Shown here piece by piece: positions 26,181 to 35,185 of a DNA stretch of 41,675 bases. The stretch's first letter is position 1, and each line of letters begins with the position of its first letter. This DNA is from Flavobacteriales bacterium (GTDB lineage Bacteria > Bacteroidota > Bacteroidia > Flavobacteriales_C > GCA-002722245). The stretch spans positions 1-41,675 of the forward strand of contig PBJD01000049.1 of assembly GCA_002720635.1 (NCBI GenBank), in the 5' to 3' direction. The notes beneath the pieces were generated by a model. It was not told the DNA's origin. It saw only the letters and a program-made list of their open reading frames with translations, and did not search any database. The translations under genes and the position numbers were made by a program.

Positions 26181-26332
26181 ACCTATACTATTCTTGCCTG
26201 AGTTTTATTTTACATTTCTCGCAAAAAGTACAATAATAATACAATTGAGAAAAATATCAAAAATATAAACACATTAAAAACACCCTTTAAGATCAAAACG
26301 AATGCCAAAATAAAAACCTTTTTGTTTTTTAC

Positions 26333-28063
26333 ATGATTAAAACTTTAATTTGTAACTGGGTACTTTTAAAAATATTTAGGGTGTTAAACAACAGAATTAA
26401 AAAGGTTATATCACATTTAATTCCTTTTTTAATAATTAATGTTACAATCGTTTCCTGCTCTGAAAATTCTGCTAACAAAAGAATTGGGGGTAATTTCAAT
26501 TTCTGTTCTAAAAACAGAATTCATCATTTACACCCTTCTTTAATAAGTGATGAAAGCACATCTCTTGTAGCTAGTCAAATTTTTGAAGGTTTGGTAAAGC
26601 TAAATTCAAAAAGCCTTGATGTTGAACCGTGTCTTGCTAAATCCTATGATTTTAATCCAACTACATTTGTTTATAGTTTTAAGTTAAGAGACAACATATA
26701 TTTTCACAACAACAAATGCTTCAAAGATGGAGTTGGCCGAAAGGTAACCGTTGATGACGTGATTTACACCTTTAAAAATATTTGTACCAAGCAAATTGTT
26801 AACGGAGGCTACCATAATACACTAAAAGGTGTAGTAAAAGGTGTAGAAGACTATTTCAACGGAGAGTCAAATGATATATCTGGAATAAGAGCTATAAACA
26901 AGAGTACAATTGAAATTGAACTTCACCGACCCAATGGACTTTTCCTGAAAAGATTAGCGGGAATTAACTTCTCTATTATTGCTAAGGAAGCTGTTGAAAA
27001 ATATGGGATTGAAAACAATGTTGGAACAGGACCTTTTATTCCCCTAAAATTTGATTCATATAACGACCAACAAGTACTCATAAGAAATAATAAATACTAT
27101 CTAAAAGATAAAAACGGCACTCAACTCCCATACCTTGATAGCATTTTTATTGATTTTGAAATCGGCATCAAAAATCAAATCCAAAACGTTATTGACAAAA
27201 AATCCAGTACTGTACTTAACCTTCCTTTCCGAGCAGTAAAAAGAGTTTTTAGAGATCATAAAGATAAATTTGATAATGAAATCATGATGCAAAGTGCACC
27301 ATTTTTATGTACCAACTACATTGAATTTAATTTAAATAGTGATGTTCTCAAAAATAAAAACATCAGGAAGGCCATTAGTTTTGCTTTAAATAAACAAGTA
27401 ATTACAGATAAAGTTTTTGGTGAAACCAGAGGCAAAATAGGTGATTCTGGAATTACCCACCCATACATACCAAACTACAGAAAAAATGGAGTCAATGGTT
27501 ATTCTTATAATTCAGACACAGCAAAAAAACTAATCAAAACCTCCGGTATAGACACTATACGCCCCTTACAACTGGATATTAGTGAAGAGGATTACAAATC
27601 ATTAGGAATAGCTGATGAAATTAGATTTCAATTGGAAAAAGAACTTGGGATAATCATAGAAATCAATATTGTCACTGAACGATATAAAATTGAAAAATCT
27701 CGATATGCAAAGGGGGATATGTATATTTCCAAATCCATTGCTAACTTCTCAAGCCCTGAAGGATTTTTAAATATTTTCTACGGAAAAACCGTCCCTAAAT
27801 CATTGAATATACCTTCATTTCCAAACACAACCAGATTTATAAATAAAGACTTTGACAGGACGCTGGATCGAGCAAGAAGATCTATTGATGAAGAGAATGC
27901 AAATAAAAGCTACGCAGCTGCCGAACGACTACTTATGGAAGAATGCCCTATAGCTGTGTTATGGTATGAAGAAAGCAATCGATTATTAAATAGTGATATT
28001 AGAGGATTCCCGCTCAACCAGATTCAACACATTGATTTATCTCAAGTATATTATTCAAGGTAA
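26333..28063 (+). CDS. ABC-type peptide-binding lipoprotein (SBP family 5, DppA/OppA-like)
   Basis: This 576-residue protein is an extracytoplasmic solute-binding protein. A lipobox (TIVSC, C42) follows the signal sequence. The SBP_bac_5 fold is shown by LVASQIFEGLVKL, YSFKLRDNIYFHNN, VTVDDVIYTFKNI, NNVGTGPFIPLKF, IRKAISFALNKQVI and the late AAAERLLMEECPIAVLWY. It should bind oligopeptides or similar ligands outside the inner membrane. No permease or ATPase gene is adjacent. The start is unclear: ATG 26333 gives a long 41-residue signal region, while GTG at 26381 (codon 17) gives a normal 25-residue one. Confidence 0.88.
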   Translation: MIKTLICNWVLLKIFRVLNNRIKKVISHLIPFLIINVTIVSCSENSANKRIGGNFNFCSKNRIHHLHPSLISDESTSLVASQIFEGLVKLNSKSLDVEPCLAKSYDFNPTTFVYSFKLRDNIYFHNNKCFKDGVGRKVTVDDVIYTFKNICTKQIVNGGYHNTLKGVVKGVEDYFNGESNDISGIRAINKSTIEIELHRPNGLFLKRLAGINFSIIAKEAVEKYGIENNVGTGPFIPLKFDSYNDQQVLIRNNKYYLKDKNGTQLPYLDSIFIDFEIGIKNQIQNVIDKKSSTVLNLPFRAVKRVFRDHKDKFDNEIMMQSAPFLCTNYIEFNLNSDVLKNKNIRKAISFALNKQVITDKVFGETRGKIGDSGITHPYIPNYRKNGVNGYSYNSDTAKKLIKTSGIDTIRPLQLDISEEDYKSLGIADEIRFQLEKELGIIIEINIVTERYKIEKSRYAKGDMYISKSIANFSSPEGFLNIFYGKTVPKSLNIPSFPNTTRFINKDFDRTLDRARRSIDEENANKSYAAAERLLMEECPIAVLWYEESNRLLNSDIRGFPLNQIQHIDLSQVYYSR

Positions 28064-28386
28064 ATAGTTCAACACAAAAAAAACCAAATCAAACCTAAAT
28101 AATTAAAAGTTATTACTTGTATTTTTATTTTATTATGTTGCTTCAGGACAAAAATTAAGAAGAGGCAAATAATGGTGATCGCAGAAAATAAGCTACAAAA
28201 AAAAATAACATTAGTCCTTAAAAAAACCTTACCTACTGAAAAGCTAATACCTGAACAAACCCCACTTAATATTGGTCTTTAACACTCTCGATATATTGTT
28301 TATTTACAAGGCTCAATGTGCTAAAGATATCTTTTTAGAGGCAAAACCGAACTCGTTTAACTTTTTTTAATCCTAAATTTACTCAT
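28064..28386. other. 323-base intergenic region, no firm gene
   Basis: This AT-rich gap separates the peptide-binding protein from aguA. It holds one small open frame (28172-28282, ATG to TAA, 36 codons, starting MVIAENKLQKK) that I cannot support as a gene. A -7-like TATCTTTT (28328-28335) without a matching -33 lies 51 bases before aguA. No terminator, tRNA or riboswitch-like fold was recognised. Confidence 0.5.
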
Positions 28387-29391
28387 ATGGATAAGGTTTT
28401 ACTTGCAGAATGGGAAGAACAAGGTGCTATTATAATTGCATGGCCAAACTATTACACAGACTGGAAAGAAAACTTAGAGAAAATTGAAAAAACATATATA
28501 GAGATTGTTGAACAAATTGCCGACCATGAATTGGTAATTATACTCTCCAGAGATAATAACCTAAAGAAAAATTTCTCCAAAGAAATTTTAAAAAAAATAA
28601 AAATCATAATTGCCAACTATGATGACACATGGACAAGAGATTATATCGGATTATCTATTGAGACAAAAGATGGTTCTTTTTTAGTAGATTTTAAATTTAA
28701 TGGTTGGGGAGAAAAGTATAATCATTCGAGAGACAACTCAATTAATATTCAACTCAGGGAAAAGGGAATTATTTCTAAATTGGAACATAAATATAACCAT
28801 TTCGTTCTGGAGGGTGGTTCAATAGATTCTGACGGAAAAGGAACAATTTTAACCACCTCGAAATGCTTACTAAATAAAAACAGAAATCCAAATTTGAGCA
28901 AAAAAGAAATTGAAAAAACTTTACGGGAATCACTTGGAATAAAAAAAACACTTTGGCTGAATAATGGATCAATTTCAGGTGACGATACGAATTCTCATAT
29001 TGATACACTGGCGCGATTTTGTGATGAAAAAAATTTAGTGTATTCCATAAATAATTCCATAGAATTAAAATCAATGGAAAAAGAATTAAAAATTATTGCA
29101 CAAGAAAATCAATATGATCTAATCCCCATTGAACTGCCTAAACCTGTATTTTATAAAAACAGAGAATTACCTGCATCTTATGTGAATTTCTTAATAACAA
29201 ATAAAAAAATATTAGTACCAATTTATGGTGACGAAAATGATTCCAAGGCAATTTCAACTTTACAAATGTTATTTCCAACAAGAACAATTATTGGAATAAA
29301 CTGTATAGAAATCATTAAGCAAAACGGATCACTTCATTGTATAGCCATGCAAGTGTCCAAAAATGTTTTAAACTTATCTTTGTTTGAATGA
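28387..29391 (+). CDS. aguA: Agmatine deiminase
   Basis: The 334-residue enzyme hydrolyses agmatine to N-carbamoylputrescine and ammonia. It belongs to the Porphyromonas-type peptidylarginine-deiminase fold. Visible sites are the substrate-binding NYDDTWTRDY (77-86), LEGGSIDSDGKGT, the catalytic GDDTNSHIDTLARF (H204, D206) and the nucleophile cysteine C318 in NGSLHCIAMQ. Many homologs read GGNIHC at the last site, so the loop differs slightly but the His-Cys pair is kept. The stop overlaps the aguB start by 4 bases (ATGA), and the next gene performs the next step of the pathway. Confidence 0.93.
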   Translation: MDKVLLAEWEEQGAIIIAWPNYYTDWKENLEKIEKTYIEIVEQIADHELVIILSRDNNLKKNFSKEILKKIKIIIANYDDTWTRDYIGLSIETKDGSFLVDFKFNGWGEKYNHSRDNSINIQLREKGIISKLEHKYNHFVLEGGSIDSDGKGTILTTSKCLLNKNRNPNLSKKEIEKTLRESLGIKKTLWLNNGSISGDDTNSHIDTLARFCDEKNLVYSINNSIELKSMEKELKIIAQENQYDLIPIELPKPVFYKNRELPASYVNFLITNKKILVPIYGDENDSKAISTLQMLFPTRTIIGINCIEIIKQNGSLHCIAMQVSKNVLNLSLFE

Positions 29392-30287
29392 AAAATGAAT
29401 TAATAGTTGGTACAATTCAAATGACGTGCAATGATAATCGACACGAGAACCAATTAAAAACAGAAAGAAAGATAAAAAAGTTAGCGAATGAAAATATCGA
29501 TTTAATTGTTCTTCAGGAACTTCATGATTCACTATATTTTTGTCAAACAGAGGATGTTAAACAATTCGATCTGGCTCAAGAATTACCTGGACAAGCAACT
29601 CAATTTTATTCAATGCTGGCCAAAAAGTATAATGTTGTATTAGTAGCATCTCTTTTTGAAAAAAGGACGGCAGGACTGTACCATAATACAGCAGTTGTTT
29701 TTGAGAAAAATGGCTCCATCGCAGGAATTTATCGAAAAATGCATATACCCGACGACCCTGGCTATTATGAAAAGTTTTATTTCGCTCCCGGAGACCTTGG
29801 TTTTGAACCTATAAAAACATCAGTAGGAACTCTGGGCGTTATGATTTGTTGGGATCAGTGGTATCCGGAGGCGGCTCGAATAATGGCTTTAAAAGGTGCT
29901 GATATTTTAATTTACCCAACAGCGATAGGTTATGACTTTAAGGACAGTGAAGAAGAGCGTAAAACTCAATTAAATTCGTGGAAAACGATTCAAAAATCAC
30001 ATGCGATAGCAAATGGGATTCCGTTAATATGTGTAAATCGTTCGGGAGTTGAAATTTCTGAGAATTCAAAAAATAAAATTCATTTTTGGGGAAATAGTTT
30101 TGTTTGCGACCCACAAGGAAAAACGCTCTATCAAGCTGATGAAATTGAAGAATCAGGAATTACAACAATTTGTATGAATCAATCTGAAAAAGTGAGACGA
30201 AACTGGCCTTTCTTAAGAGACAGAAGAATTGAAGAATATTACGAAATACAAAAAAGATTTATCGACCATAAAAAAGGGCTTTTTTAA
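29388..30287 (+). CDS. aguB: N-carbamoylputrescine amidase
   Basis: This 299-residue member of the nitrilase superfamily hydrolyses N-carbamoylputrescine to putrescine, carbon dioxide and ammonia. The Glu-Lys-Cys triad is visible: E44 (VLQELH), K117 (YRKMHIP) and C154 (VMICWDQWYPE). Its 4-base overlap with aguA makes a two-gene putrescine pathway from agmatine. The last four codons (K-G-L-F) and the TAA are encoded inside the intrinsic terminator at 30271-30300, so the ribosome reaches the hairpin before it stops. Confidence 0.95.
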   Translation: MKNELIVGTIQMTCNDNRHENQLKTERKIKKLANENIDLIVLQELHDSLYFCQTEDVKQFDLAQELPGQATQFYSMLAKKYNVVLVASLFEKRTAGLYHNTAVVFEKNGSIAGIYRKMHIPDDPGYYEKFYFAPGDLGFEPIKTSVGTLGVMICWDQWYPEAARIMALKGADILIYPTAIGYDFKDSEEERKTQLNSWKTIQKSHAIANGIPLICVNRSGVEISENSKNKIHFWGNSFVCDPQGKTLYQADEIEESGITTICMNQSEKVRRNWPFLRDRRIEEYYEIQKRFIDHKKGLF

Positions 30288-30300
30288 AAAAGCCCTTTTT
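30271..30300. terminator. Bidirectional terminator containing the aguB stop codon
   Basis: The core GGGCTTTTTT (30276-30285) and AAAAAAGCCC (30286-30295) is a perfect 20-bp palindrome, flanked by A-run and T-run. The aguB TAA is at 30285-30287, in its centre. It also lies just past the 3' end of the convergent minus-strand gene at 30322. Confidence 0.85.
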
Positions 30301-30321
30301 TATTTTTTAAACACTTCCTCT

Positions 30322-30753
30322 CTACAAATCGTCAGGACTCGGAGCAACAGCAATCTTCTTTTTGGGGGGCTTGATAGACGTTGTGAATATAACATTTACA
30401 ATTTCATTATCTATTGTCAACCTCGATTTAGAAATTCCGTTAGAAACAATGGATTTACTATTCTCATGTTTCCATTTTTTAGTAAAAATCTGGTAAGTAC
30501 CATCAATATTTTTTAAATACATCTGAGTAACCGAACCTTTTTCAACCTGTACTTTCCCTAAAACACAATCAGCTTGATTTCCTTGACGAAAAGTGATAAC
30601 AACATTTTCATACCATCCATCTTTAACTTCATTTGCGCCTCTTTCAGCAAATTTTTTATTGTAGGCTTCATAGCAATTATCACTATTTCCTTCACCAGCT
30701 GAAACACTTACCGAGAATACAGACAAAATCAATCCAAATACTAAATTTTTCAT
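30322..30753 (-). CDS. Hypothetical secreted protein
   Basis: This is a 143-residue protein with a good signal peptide (MKNLVFGLILSVFSVSVSAG). The mature part has a short helical start (CYEAYNKKFAERGANEVKDG) and then beta strands with two cysteines (C27, C63) that might pair. It ends in a basic then acidic tail (PPKKKIAVAPSPDDL). I do not recognise the family. Its first part could be read as a compact periplasmic domain of unknown role. It stands alone between convergent aguB and divergent comM. Confidence 0.7.
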   Translation of the reverse strand: MKNLVFGLILSVFSVSVSAGEGNSDNCYEAYNKKFAERGANEVKDGWYENVVITFRQGNQADCVLGKVQVEKGSVTQMYLKNIDGTYQIFTKKWKHENSKSIVSNGISKSRLTIDNEIVNVIFTTSIKPPKKKIAVAPSPDDL

Positions 30754-30949
30754 TATACTTTATTTTTGTTTTAGCTTCTCTTTTACAAAATACTTGCCAA
30801 AAGAGGAAAACCAATTTAGTCTTCAAAATTAACAAATTATTGCCAATATTAACCAATTTTAAAAATACTCATATATTAATCAAATATCCCTTTTAATAAT
30901 TCAAAGTTCAAGTTTACTTAACAAGTAGATTTATAGTAAACCTATTTTT

Positions 30950-32488
30950 ATGTTAGTTAAAACATTTGGAGGAGCTGTTCATGGTGTTGATGCAAGGTTA
31001 ATCACAATTGAAGTGTCTGTTTCAAAAGGAAAAGACTTTTATCTGGTAGGCTTACCAGACAAAGCCGTTCAGGAAGCAAAAATCAGGATAGATACCGCCT
31101 TAAAAAACACAAATTTCCATAGTCCAAAAACCAAAACGGTTGTAAACATGGCCCCAGCAGACTTAAAAAAAGAAGGAGCTGTTTACGATTTGCCAATTGC
31201 TATGGGAATACTTGGAGCAACCGATCAAATTAAAAAAGAAAAACTTAAAGAATTTTTAATAATGGGAGAATTATCACTGGACGGTAACATTCAACCCATA
31301 AAAGGATCTCTTCCGATTTCTATACTTGCTAAAAAACTAGGTTTTAAAGGTATTATTTTACCCTTAGAAAACGCAAAAGAGGCAGCAATTGTAAGTGAAA
31401 TAGATGTTTATGGTTTTAAAACCATAAAAGAAGCAATTGATTTTTGCAATAATTCGAAAAAAGCCGATCCTGTATATATCGATACCAGAAAACAATTTTC
31501 AGAAAGTCTGGAAAATCCCGAGTTTGATTTTGCAGATGTAAAAGGACAGGCAAACATTAAAAGAGCAATGGAGATTGCAGCAGCCGGAGGTCATAATTTA
31601 ATATTAATCGGACCACCAGGTGCAGGAAAAACGATGCTTGCCAAGAGATTCTCCTCTATTTTACCACCTATGACACTTCGAGAGTCCCTCGAGACTACCA
31701 AAATACATTCAGTAGCAGGTAAATTGGGAAATGAACAAGGCCTGGTAGCACAAAGACCCTTTAGAAGTCCTCATCATACGATTTCAGATGTTGCACTTAT
31801 TGGAGGTGGCACCAACCCCCAACCTGGAGAGGTTTCAATGGCTCATAACGGAGTTTTATTTTTGGATGAATTACCGGAATTTAAAAGAACCGTTTTAGAG
31901 GTTCTTCGCCAACCTATGGAGGATAGGAATGTGTCAATTTCAAGGGCCAAATTTTCGGTAAACTATCCAGCGAGTTTAATGCTGATAGCAAGTATGAATC
32001 CCTGTCCGTGCGGTTATTATAATCATCCAGACAAAGAGTGTATTTGTCCCGGAGGTTCAGTTCAAAAATATCTTAATAAAATTTCCGGCCCTCTTCTAGA
32101 TAGAATAGATTTACATGTTGAGGTCACACCTGTTTCATTTGATGAACTTTCGAACTCTAGTCCTGGCGAAAAAAGCACTTCAATTCGAAAGCGCGTAATC
32201 AAAGCTCGAGAAATACAAACCAATAGATACAGGGACTCAAAAAAAACACATGCTAATGCTCAAATGAGTTCTTCTCAGCTTCAAAATGCGTGTTTTTTGA
32301 GTGATAATTGTAAGTCCTTACTCAAAAACGCAATGAACAAACTTAACTTATCAGCAAGAGCTTATAATCGCATTTTAAAAGTATCAAGAACTATTGCTGA
32401 CTTAGATGGATTAGACAATATCGAAGCGAAACACATTGCTGAAGCAATTCAATTTCGAAGCCTTGATCGAGATGGTTGGGCTGGCTAA
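30950..32488 (+). CDS. comM: YifB/ComM-family Mg-chelatase-like AAA+ ATPase
   Basis: This is a full-length 512-residue YifB/ComM protein. The N-terminal domain (about 1-170) is the Lon-protease/S5-like fold. The AAA+ part has Walker A GPPGAGKT (221-228) and Walker B LFLDELPEF (303-311), with FRSPHHTISDVALIGGG between them. A cysteine cluster follows (NPCPCGYYNHPDKECICPGG; C352, C354, C364, C366), then a C-terminal Mg-chelatase-type lid (RAYNRILKVSRTIADL). In naturally transformable bacteria ComM is a hexameric helicase that extends branch migration during DNA uptake. Whether that holds here is not shown by the sequence. Confidence 0.94.
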   Translation: MLVKTFGGAVHGVDARLITIEVSVSKGKDFYLVGLPDKAVQEAKIRIDTALKNTNFHSPKTKTVVNMAPADLKKEGAVYDLPIAMGILGATDQIKKEKLKEFLIMGELSLDGNIQPIKGSLPISILAKKLGFKGIILPLENAKEAAIVSEIDVYGFKTIKEAIDFCNNSKKADPVYIDTRKQFSESLENPEFDFADVKGQANIKRAMEIAAAGGHNLILIGPPGAGKTMLAKRFSSILPPMTLRESLETTKIHSVAGKLGNEQGLVAQRPFRSPHHTISDVALIGGGTNPQPGEVSMAHNGVLFLDELPEFKRTVLEVLRQPMEDRNVSISRAKFSVNYPASLMLIASMNPCPCGYYNHPDKECICPGGSVQKYLNKISGPLLDRIDLHVEVTPVSFDELSNSSPGEKSTSIRKRVIKAREIQTNRYRDSKKTHANAQMSSSQLQNACFLSDNCKSLLKNAMNKLNLSARAYNRILKVSRTIADLDGLDNIEAKHIAEAIQFRSLDRDGWAG

Positions 32489-32501
32489 ATCATTACTAAA
32501 A

Positions 32502-32532
32502 TTTGATACCGAAATCTAAAACCGTAACTTTG
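32502..32532 (+). promoter_or_regulatory. Promoter for the SulP gene
   Basis: TTTG (32502-32505), exactly 19 bases, then TAACTTTG (32525-32532): a perfect match to the Bacteroidota consensus. It ends 19 bases before the ATG at 32552, giving a leader of about 12 bases. Confidence 0.82.
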
Positions 32533-32551
32533 ACGGCTTCAAATCAGATAT

Positions 32552-34156
32552 ATGGTTCAGTGGATTAAAAGATCTAAAGGAAATTTAAAAGATGATGCAT
32601 TATCAGGAATCACTGTAGCTCTTGCTTTAGTTCCAGAGGCAATCGCCTTTGCTTTCATTGCAAAAATAGATCCAATGGTGGGGCTTTACGGCGCTTTTAT
32701 GGTGGGATTAATCACTGCAATTTTTGGAGGAAGACCAGGAATGATTTCAGGAGCTACGGGGGCATTGGCTGTTGTAATGGTTGATCTGATAGCTGAAGCT
32801 CCCAATCATGCTCCGGAAGGAATGGAAAATTCAGGTTTACAATATCTTTTTGCCACATTAATTCTGATGGGAATAATTCAAATTATATTCGGAGCAGTTA
32901 AACTTGGCAAACTAGTTCGACTTATACCTCATCCTGTAATGATGGGATTTGTGAATGGATTGGCAATTGTAATTTGCTACGCTCAATTTGGGATGTTACA
33001 AACGAAAAATGGCGATTGGCTTCCATCATCAGAAATGATTCCTATGCTACTTTTAATTGCTTTAACAATGGTAATCATGTGGCTTTTACCAAAACTAACT
33101 AAGGCTGTTCCCGCTGGTTTAGTTGCCATTGTAGTTGTAACCTCAATAGTTGCCTTTGGTGGAATTGAAACCGACACAGTGCTCTCTTTCCTTCAGTCAG
33201 AAGATCCAACAGCAACGTTAAAAGGAGCTCTGCCGACGTTTAATGTGCCATTCGCTGGTTATTTTGATACTTTATTCTCATTGGAAACATTATCGTTTAT
33301 TGGGCCGTATGCCTTTATTCTTGCCGCTGTCGGACTAATAGAATCATTAATGACCTTGCAACTGGTAGATGAAATTACAGACACAAAAGGATCAGGAAAC
33401 AGAGAAAGTTTAGGACAGGGATTAGCCAATATAGTTAACGGATTTTTCGGAGGAATGGGTGGATGTGCAATGATTGGGCAATCGATGATTAACGTTACAT
33501 CAGGAGGAAGAGGCCGCGCCTCAGGTATTGTTGCGGCTTTGGGTTTATTAACATTTATACTTTGGCTTTCAGAGTTAATTGAAATCATTCCTATTGCCGC
33601 ACTCGTAGGAGTAATGTTTATGGTTGTCATTGGAACTTTTGCCTGGAAAAGTTTTAAAACTTTAGTTACTGTTCCGAAAACTGATGCTTTTGTTATTGTG
33701 TTGGTTACCACTATTACTGTTCTTGAGGACTTAGCAGTAGCGGTAATTAGCGGCATAATTGTTTCTGCACTAATGTTTGCCTGGGAAAATGCAAAAAGAA
33801 TTCGAGCAAGAAAATCATTCAAAGAAGACGGAACAAAAGTTTATGAAATTTGGGGGCCTTTATTTTTTGGTTCCATAACGGCCTTTAATGAGAAATTTGA
33901 TGTTCACAATGACCCTGAAAGCATAGAAATTGATTTTATTGAATCAAAAGTATCCGATCATTCAGGGATTGAGGCTCTTGAAGTATTAATCACAAAATAT
34001 CAAAAAGCAGGAAAATCGATCAAGCTCACTCATTTAAGTAAAGATTGTAAAGATATACTGTTGAAAGCCAACCCTGTTCTAACAGAAGTTATTGAAGACA
34101 ACATCGATGATCCAAGATATTTTGTTTTATCAGAAGTAAATTCAGTAGATTCTTAA
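32552..34156 (+). CDS. SulP family inorganic anion transporter with STAS domain
   Basis: The 534-residue membrane protein has about 10-14 hydrophobic segments in the first 410 residues and a cytoplasmic STAS domain at the end (about 425-525, with VSDHSGIEAL). The SulP signature region is ALALVPEAIAFAFIAKIDPMVGLYGAFMVG near the N-terminus. The family includes sulfate, bicarbonate and other anion transporters; the substrate here cannot be told. It has its own strong promoter. Its 3' end overlaps the convergent DUF6427-like gene by 15 bases with no terminator. Confidence 0.93.
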   Translation: MVQWIKRSKGNLKDDALSGITVALALVPEAIAFAFIAKIDPMVGLYGAFMVGLITAIFGGRPGMISGATGALAVVMVDLIAEAPNHAPEGMENSGLQYLFATLILMGIIQIIFGAVKLGKLVRLIPHPVMMGFVNGLAIVICYAQFGMLQTKNGDWLPSSEMIPMLLLIALTMVIMWLLPKLTKAVPAGLVAIVVVTSIVAFGGIETDTVLSFLQSEDPTATLKGALPTFNVPFAGYFDTLFSLETLSFIGPYAFILAAVGLIESLMTLQLVDEITDTKGSGNRESLGQGLANIVNGFFGGMGGCAMIGQSMINVTSGGRGRASGIVAALGLLTFILWLSELIEIIPIAALVGVMFMVVIGTFAWKSFKTLVTVPKTDAFVIVLVTTITVLEDLAVAVISGIIVSALMFAWENAKRIRARKSFKEDGTKVYEIWGPLFFGSITAFNEKFDVHNDPESIEIDFIESKVSDHSGIEALEVLITKYQKAGKSIKLTHLSKDCKDILLKANPVLTEVIEDNIDDPRYFVLSEVNSVDS

Positions 34157-35089
34157 CGAAAATTGAATAATTATAATCAAATAAATTAAGAATTCTTTTT
34201 TCCAATACCCTCTTAAATTTCCCTTTTTGAGAAAATATTCAACACTAAAAACGGAACAAGGCAAACCCAAAAATGCAATGAAAAAAAACTTATCAAGGGA
34301 TTTTTGGAAAAACAATAATGATAGCAACAAAAAAATAAATGTCCATAACCATAACCAGTAGAAAGCCCTATCTTTTATACTTCTTTTCTCCAAAATCGTA
34401 AAAATTCTTAAAAAAAGAAATAACTCAAATAAAGCAAGCAGGAAAAATAAAATATAATCTAAATCAAAATCAATTTTTAGTTTTGGCACAGAAAAATAAA
34501 ATTCAAAATTTATGTCAAAATCCCCAATTCCCAAAATAAAAAACAAAGCGTGTTTTACAAAAAGCGTCCATAAACACCCTAATAATGGAACAATAAAATC
34601 TCTCCATGAAAAGGGAACAAGAAGACTAATACCAATAAAGATAATGCTTAACAACAAAAACAAATTTGGATAAATCACAACTGACAAACCAAATAAAATA
34701 CCAATTTCAAATTCTTTTAAGTAGTTCTTTTGTGAATTATAGAGTCCCATTAATTGACTGTTTCCCAATGTGATTAAAAAAAGGCCAACAAATTCTTTAT
34801 AATATTTATGCACATCATTTAACCCTAAAATAAATACTAAGAATAAAATACCCGATAAAGCATCACCAATACCAACTAACTTATTTTTTTGAAGTGTCCT
34901 ATTCAATAAAACAGATATACCTAAAATCGATAAATGAGCAGTTATAAGTTTAATTAATATAAAATCAGTCCAAATTGAAAAGTCGAAGAACACTTCTCGA
35001 AAACTAAGGAATAGATTAAGAGACCAAAAAATAAAAACCAGGAAAATTGATGAAATCGGATTTGTACTTCTTGCTTTAGAAATCAACAT
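34142..35089 (-). CDS. Multi-pass membrane protein (DUF6427-like)
   Basis: This 315-residue, very hydrophobic protein has roughly nine to ten membrane segments and few polar motifs. It starts MLISKARSTNPISS and has the conserved-looking loop LLNRTLQKNKLVGIGDALSG and SFSWRDFIVPLLG-type segments. From memory it resembles the DUF6427 family of Flavobacteriales, which is often found with the small DUF6341 protein. That gene pair is present here in divergent orientation (see 35186). Function unknown. A TACTTTTG sequence (35101-35094 on the minus strand) fits a -7 box but ends only 4 bases before the ATG. The 3' end overlaps sulP. Confidence 0.7.
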   Translation of the reverse strand: MLISKARSTNPISSIFLVFIFWSLNLFLSFREVFFDFSIWTDFILIKLITAHLSILGISVLLNRTLQKNKLVGIGDALSGILFLVFILGLNDVHKYYKEFVGLFLITLGNSQLMGLYNSQKNYLKEFEIGILFGLSVVIYPNLFLLLSIIFIGISLLVPFSWRDFIVPLLGCLWTLFVKHALFFILGIGDFDINFEFYFSVPKLKIDFDLDYILFFLLALFELFLFLRIFTILEKRSIKDRAFYWLWLWTFIFLLLSLLFFQKSLDKFFFIAFLGLPCSVFSVEYFLKKGNLRGYWKKEFLIYLIIIIQFSLRIY

Positions 35090-35162
35090 ATTTCAAAAGT
35101 AGCAATATTCTTATCAGATATTAAATATCTGTTTCAAATTCGCTTAATAATATTATTACCAT

Positions 35163-35170
35163 TATATTTG
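35163..35170 (+). promoter_or_regulatory. -7 box for the DUF6341-like gene
   Basis: TATATTTG matches the -7 consensus exactly, 15 bases before the ATG at 35186. No clear TTTG is seen at -33. Confidence 0.45.
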
Positions 35171-35185
35171 TAGAAATTGTTCAGA

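Noticed and set aside
28172-28282. 36-codon open frame in the gap before aguA
   Set aside because: It has no promoter, no ribosome-binding evidence, no recognisable motif and a lysine/leucine-rich AT-driven composition. It is kept as a note only.
33259-33822. Long open frame (187 codons) on the minus strand opposite the SulP gene
   Set aside because: It is the mirror of a hydrophobic coding region with strong SulP similarity on the other strand. Its composition (Thr/Ile/Pro runs) is what antisense of membrane helices gives.
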